Source: Liquidambar formosana | Taxonomy: Eukaryota; Streptophyta; Magnoliopsida; Saxifragales; Altingiaceae | DNA length: 64,000 bases | Assembly (NCBI GenBank): GCA_039720395.1 | Contig: JBBPBK010000058.1 | Coordinates: 1 to 64,000, forward strand | Direction of reading: 5' to 3' | Shown: positions 59,165 to 64,000 of the stretch, piece by piece | Layout of the letters: each line of letters begins with the position of its first letter | How positions within the stretch are numbered: the stretch's first letter is position 1 | Made by a program: the position numbers and the translations under genes | The notes under the pieces: generated by a model | What the model saw: the letters and a program-made list of their open reading frames with translations, nothing else | The model's database searches: none | Told to the model about the DNA's origin: nothing

Positions 59165-60462
59165 GCAACTCTAATTTAGTTTAGAAAATGTTGTGGACTC
59201 TGGGTGCCTCCTATGGTTTTTTTTTTTTAGTGGATAGAGCTCCTACGGGTGTGTAAGAAGCGTTCCGCAACCCTCACGAATTTATGGCGATTCTAATTGA
59301 GTTGTGGACTCTGAGAATCATCCTAGGATTTTTTAGAGTGTGTAGAGCTCCTACGAGTATTTAGGAAGTTTTGTGAGCCTCTCAAGGGCCTTTGGCGACT
59401 CTAATGTAGCCTAGAGAGTGTCATGGACTCTAGGATACCTCCTACGATTTTTAGAGTGTATAGGAGGCCTACGGGTGTCTAAGAGGTGTTGTGGGCCTCA
59501 CACGAGTCTACAGCGACTCTAGTTAGGCCGTGGACAGAAGGATACTTCCTCATCGGGACTTTTTGGATGTATAGGGCTCCAACGGTTGTTTAGGAAGCGT
59601 TGTGTGGCTGCAACGAGTCTGCAACGACTCTTATTGAGTCTAGAAGGTGTCGTGGACTCAAGGACATCTCCCTTTTTTTTTTGGAGTGTATAGAGCTGCT
59701 ACGGGTGTCTAAGCAGCGTTGTGTGGTCCCCATGAGCCTATAGCGACTCTAATTGGGTTGTGGATGCTTGTATGCTTTCAAGGATGTTGTTTTGGAGCCT
59801 ATAGAGGTCCTATGGGTGTGTAGCTAGTCTTGTGAGCGTCCCTCGAGTCTATGGCGACTCTAATTTAGTTCAGAGAGTGTCATTGACTCTGGGAATCCTC
59901 CTATGGTTTTTCGGAGTGTGTAGAGCTCCTATGGCTGTGTTGGAAGCGGTGTCAGCCTCACAATAATCTATGGCGACTCTAATTTATTTTAGAGGATGCC
60001 GTGGACTCTGGGGTACCTCCTATAGTTTTTCTGAGTGTACAAAGCTGCTACGCATGTGTAAGAAGCGTTGTGAGGCTCTCACGAGTTTATGGCGACTCTA
60101 ATTGAGTTGTGGACTCTAGGAATCATCCTTGGATTTTTTAGCATGTATAGAGCTCCTATGAGTGTCTAGGAAGTTTTGTGAGCCTCTCAAGGGCCTATGG
60201 CGACTCTAATTTAGTCTAGAGAGCATCATGGACTCTAGGATACCTCCTACGATTTTTAGAGTGTATAGAATGCTTACGAGTGTCTAAGAGGAGTTGTGGG
60301 GCTTATACGAGTCTACGGCGACTCTAGTTGGGCCGTGGACAGAAGGATACTTCCTCCTTGGGACTTTTTTGGATGTATAGGGCTCCTATGGTTGTTTAGG
60401 AAGCGTTGTGAGGCTGCAACGAGTCTACAGCGACTCTTATTGAGTCTAGAAAGTGTCGTGGA
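59165..60462. repeat. Satellite block IV (about 1.3 kb)
   Basis: Satellite monomers between the two LINEs begin with the right-hand GCAACTCT duplication and break off inside a G-type monomer after AAGTGTCGTGGA. The order continues C-D-E-F-G-A-B-C-D-E-F-G. No gene is seen. Confidence 0.9.
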
Positions 60463-60599
60463 AAGAGCTCAGCGAGAGTAGGGAAGGATGGAATTTTCTA
60501 GAGAGAGAAGTTCTCGCCCTTTTTTCTTTCCATAATGCTGTCTTCTCTCTTGGAAGGCCGTGTACCTGCCAGCTTTAATCATTGTTTCTCGTCTTTATT
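60463..60599 (+). promoter_or_regulatory. Probable LINE 5' UTR / internal promoter
   Basis: About 137 bp lie between the satellite break and the ORF1 ATG, beginning AAGAGCTCAGCGAGAGTAGG and including a GAGAGAGAAG stretch and a pyrimidine-rich CCCTTTTTTCTTTCC. LINEs carry their promoter downstream of the start site, so this is the expected place for it. No specific promoter motif is proven. Confidence 0.5.
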
Positions 60600-62821
60600 A
60601 TGGCCACGTTTGACTTTTGTTCTAGATCTAGTCCTTTTAATGTTTCGGTGGAAGGTGTTTTTTCTACAGATCTATCTTAGAGTGAGGGTTTGAAAGTTTC
60701 TGAAGCCGAGAAGCATCTCGAGGGGGTCTCTACACGAGGTTCCACTTTTGATGTCTTACTTTCGCCAGAGCTGGTTGGTGCGAGCATTGTCGGTGCTCTT
60801 TCTTCTTCCTCCTCGAGTTTACTACGAGATTGGCATGGGGATGTCTCGCTTCTACCCCCTGAATCTAGATCTGGTCTTTCAGGTTTGTCTGGAGTTAATC
60901 TAGTGGTGCTTTCCACCTCCGATGTCTTAGTTTCGCCAGATCTGGTTGGTGCGAGTACCATGGGTGTTCCTTCCTCTTTGCCTTCGAGTTTAACGCGAGA
61001 TCTGCGTGGTGGTGGCACGATTTTTTCCCTTGTTTCCAGATCTGGCCATTCAGGGTTGGATGGTGTTGATATAGTGGTGTCGGCGTCCAGATCAGGCTCT
61101 ACAGTTTCCTCCAGTGGTGTTCTTGTCTGGTCGGGTTTCTTTGGTGGTGTTTCCAGATCTGGCTATTCGGGGTTGGCTGGTGTTGATTTAGTGGTGTTGG
61201 CGTCCAGATCTGGCTCTAGTGATGCTAGATATATGTTGGCTCCGCCCTCTTCATCAGGTGACAAGGTCTCTTCTTCGAGTGTGATGTTATCTTCGGGGAC
61301 TTCAGGTTCTTCTCTTCCTTTGGGCCGTGATTCTCTAGTACATCCACGAGTTGGTGTTAACTCTCAGGTTGGCTTGAGTAAGGGTTTGAGATCGTCTGAT
61401 GCCTCTAATGGTGGGCTTCTCTCTGCGGGAATATCCTATCCATCTGGGTGTACATCAGTGGATTTAGGAAATAGAGCTCTGCTGCTTCAGTCTGGGTTTC
61501 CTCCTCTTAAGCCCGCTGTTAATGTTGGTTCCAATGATCAGGCAGCTACTCCAAAAACTCAGATATCAGGTAATACTTCCAGTGGTGGCTCACAACATGT
61601 GGTCAGTGATTGGAAGCAATTATTCTCCACAGGTAAACGTGTCACCTCTGTTCTTAAATACTATGAGCCGAAGAGAATCAATGGTAAGATTGTAGTGAAA
61701 CCTCCCCCAGAGGTAGCTGAAGCTGGCTGTGAAAAGTGGAAAAATTGTCTAGTGGGACAATTTATTGATAAAAAGCCTGCCTATTCCTTTCTCAAAGCTT
61801 CGGTTGATAGGCTTTGGGTAGGAAGGAGATGCCAGAGGTGTTAACTATTGAAAATGGTGTGTTTTTATTTAAGTTCATGAATCCAGAAGCTTTGGAATGG
61901 GTGTTAGAAGCTGGTCCTTGGTTTATGGGAGGGAAGCCTCTCATTTTGAGGAAATGGAAGCCGAAAATTGGAGATGATCAAGCCTCAATTGCAGAAAATT
62001 CCGATCTGGGTTAAGCTATTTAATGTTCCTACTGAATACAGGACCAATGAAGGTATGAGTTATGTGGCTAGTGGTGTTGGTCATCCTCTTTACATGGATG
62101 CTCTCACTGAAAATTGTTATCGTCTGTCCTTTGCTAGAATGTGTGTGGAGGTTGATGTCACTTCTAAATTTCCCCCAGTGTTTGATCTTGATCTAAGTGA
62201 TGGTAGCTCCATTGAGATTGGTGTTGAGTATCCTTGGAAGCCTCATGTGTGCAAGAATTGTAACGTTTTTGGGCACCCCACAGTGCACTGTCCTACCGTT
62301 GTTAAGAAGGTTTGGATGCCAAAGAAACCTGATGTTACTCATTTGAGGTTGACAGTATTATTACTACAATCTCCCCAGATGTAGTGCTTGGTCCATTGGT
62401 TACTGTAAGTATTTCGGATCAGTCTACTCTCGCTCATAGTGAGCAGTTATCTACTGGGTCCTCTGATGTTTGGTTAGTAACAACAAGTTTAGTGCTCTGC
62501 ATGATGCTAATAGTGCTTTGAGTGACTATGTTATGGAGGTTCATTCTCCTGTTATTGAAGCTCCTGCGGAATTCAATTACTGAGGTTTCTTCTCCTGTTA
62601 TTTCTAATCGTGTTGATGCTGAATCGGATTCTTCTCCAGAAATTAATGCCAAGTATGCAAATATGAATATTGATGAACTTGTTAAAAAAGGGAATAACAA
62701 AAAGAAGAAGGGTCGTAGTAATCAGAAGAATACTAACAATATTCAAGCCCAAGCTTAAAAAAACCAGAGTACCCCTGATAAGGGGAAGGCCACTCTTAAA
62801 TCCACTGTCCGTAATGATTAA
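60600..62821 (+). pseudogene. LINE ORF1 pseudogene (DUF4283-like / CCHC zinc-knuckle protein)
   Basis: The frame opens with MATFDFCSRSS, has a stop at codon 27 (60678-60680), then stays open to about 61815. The first 350 or so codons are Ser/Gly/Val-rich and repetitive, with SRSGxSGLxGVDxVV recurring. A DUF4283-like region follows (about 61700-62200; DKKPAYSFLKASVDRLW, then GVFLFKFMNPEALEWVL and QKIPIWVKLFNVP). A CX2CX4HX4C knuckle, CKNCNVFGHPTVHC, is at 62250-62291. Frame changes occur near 61820, 61965 and after 62345, with another stop at 62756-62758 near the lysine-rich tail. ORF1 proteins of this type bind element RNA. The end, AATGATTAA, overlaps the ORF2 start. Confidence 0.9.
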
Positions 62822-64000
62822 TACGGCCTTTTGGGATATTAGAGGGCTCAATGACCCTCTTAAGCAGAAGGAAGTTAGGTCACTTGTTACAGTTAATAAT
62901 ATTAGTCTGTTTGATATTGCTGAAACTAAGGTTAGAAGTGTTAAGATGGAGAAGATTTTTCATGCCATTGCCCCTGGTTGGCAGATAGCTCATAATTATC
63001 ATGCTTCCACGTAAGGTCGTATTTAGGTTTGTTGGAATCCTACTGAAGTGCAGGTGCAAGTTCTTTTTCTATTGATCGGGTTATACATTGTCATGTCCAT
63101 GCTATGAAAGACCAGAAGGTTTTTCTTGGTTCTTTTGTTTACGCTTCTAACTCCCATCATGAAAGACTCATGCTATGGAATCACTTATTGTCCTTTGCCT
63201 CTACTAATGGCTCCTCTCCGTAGTTACTTCTAGGTGATTTCAACACAGTTTGCTATTGTAGTGAGAGATATGGTGGTGTGAGGACCTCCAATTCCTCTAT
63301 CTCTTCTTTTCATGATTGTTTACTTCAGGCTGATCTGGTTGATATGCTGTTTGTTGGTCCTTTGTTCACTTGGACTAATAAACGGGAAGGGGATGCTCTT
63401 GTTGCCCGCAAGCTTGATAGAGCTCTTATTAATGAGAGTTGGCTTGACCATTTTCCCAATTCAGTTGCTGTGTTTGGTAGTCCTGGTATATCAAATCATT
63501 GTCCTATTATTGTGTCTTATTTGGTGAAGAAGGAATGTTAGGAAGCCTTTTAAATTTTTTAATTTCTGGGTTAATCATCCTGAGTTTCTTAGTGTTGTGC
63601 AGAGGTGCTGGGACTTACAAGTTCAGGGCACGCCTATGTTTATCCTCTATTCTAAGTTGAAAGCTCTCAAATCTGATTTGAAGAAATTCAACTCCACTTA
63701 TTTTGGAGCCATCGAGACAAAGTTTAGCATGCTAGAGCTAAGCTTGACAATGCTCAAATCAACTTGTTGCATAATCCTTGGGATAACAACTTTGTCCTTG
63801 AAGAAAGGAATTGTCTACATGCTTATGTCTAGGTTGCATCAGCTGAGGAGGCCTTTTTGAAGCAGAAATCTCGTGTTAACTGGCTCAATCTTGGGGATCA
63901 TAATTCTGGTTTCTTTCATAAAGCTGTTAAGTCCCGCAATGCATTCAATGCTATCAACAAAATTTTTAGTAGCACGGGTAAGCTTCTCACTTCTCCTAAG
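62814..64000 (+). pseudogene. LINE ORF2 pseudogene, N-terminal part (endonuclease), truncated by window
   Basis: The frame starts MINTAFWDIRGLND, keeping the Trp that the other LINE has lost. Endonuclease motifs visible are the glutamate in IAETKV, DFNTVCYCSERYGG (63238 on), PLFTWTNKREGD, RKLDRALIN and GISNHC near 63490, where the usual Asp before His is Asn. Stops occur at 63012-63014 and shortly after, and frame changes lie near 63055 and 63540. The last visible sequence resembles the KSRVNWLNLGDHNSGFFHK linker that precedes reverse transcriptase. The polymerase itself lies outside the window. Confidence 0.9.

Larger units (their letters stand above)
60463..64000 (+). mobile_element. Second L1-type LINE, 5' end complete, cut by the window end
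   Basis: A plus-strand LINE of the same family as the minus-strand copy. The satellite stops near 60462 and about 137 bp of non-coding leader follow. ORF1 then starts at 60600 and ORF2 at 62814. The window ends in the linker between the endonuclease and reverse transcriptase of ORF2, so the 3' end, poly(A) and right duplication cannot be seen. Several stops and frameshifts make this copy inactive too. Confidence 0.9.

Noticed and set aside
60677..61018. 113-codon minus-strand ORF opposite LINE ORF1
   Set aside because: Antisense shadow of the repetitive Ser-rich ORF1 region; no supporting motif.

Overview
This window looks like heterochromatin from a flowering plant, probably a eudicot, although the species cannot be named from the sequence. 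I see no host protein-coding gene, rRNA or tRNA gene. Four things fill it: a complex satellite DNA, a solo LTR, a 16.5-kb multi-LTR retrotransposon array, and L1-type LINE elements. The plant assignment rests on a tRNA-iMet-type primer binding site next to TGTAATACCC...TGACA LTRs, the chromovirus-like end of the retrotransposon internal region, and plant-type LINE proteins (DUF4283-like/CCHC ORF1; endonuclease, reverse transcriptase and zf-RVT in ORF2).

Layout. The satellite occupies 1-16995, 19684-33824, 50364-54925 and 59165-60462. Its monomer is about 116 bp (range about 106-128) and falls into seven recognisable types, here called A to G, which follow one another in fixed order. A 7-mer (about 0.81 kb) alternates with a 9- or 10-mer (about 1.0-1.16 kb) that contains chimeric F/B and C/D monomers. 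At 12-12494 the 7+10 combination is homogenised into near-identical 1984-bp higher-order repeats of 17 monomers. Elsewhere the same order persists in diverged form.

Insertions into the satellite. (1) A 2688-bp solo LTR at 16996-19683 has TSD CTACA. (2) A 240-bp truncated non-LTR element at 29418-29657 lies in one copy of a 2.95-kb tandem duplication whose other copy keeps the empty site. (3) An array at 33825-50363 has the order LTR-internal-LTR-internal-LTR-internal-LTR, period 4600 bp, with one 5-bp TSD (GTGAG) around the whole block. It is non-autonomous: the 1905-bp internal regions keep the primer binding site and polypurine tract but carry no gag-pol. (4) A 5'-truncated, mutated LINE lies on the minus strand at 54926-59164 and itself holds a 157-bp nested insertion. 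(5) A second LINE of the same family on the plus strand starts at about 60463 and runs off the window end.

How the parts relate. The satellite is the substrate and records unequal exchange: chimeric monomers, changes of repeat number, local homogenisation. The retroelements record separate insertion events, each datable in principle by its flanking duplications. The LTR array shows that insertion and later recombination, or concatemer insertion, can build a new tandem repeat inside an old one. The most unusual signals are the four-LTR concatemer, the run of ACGATCGATCGT palindromes in its promoter region, and the seven-type satellite grammar. All near-identical repeats here are also places where an assembly could be wrong.
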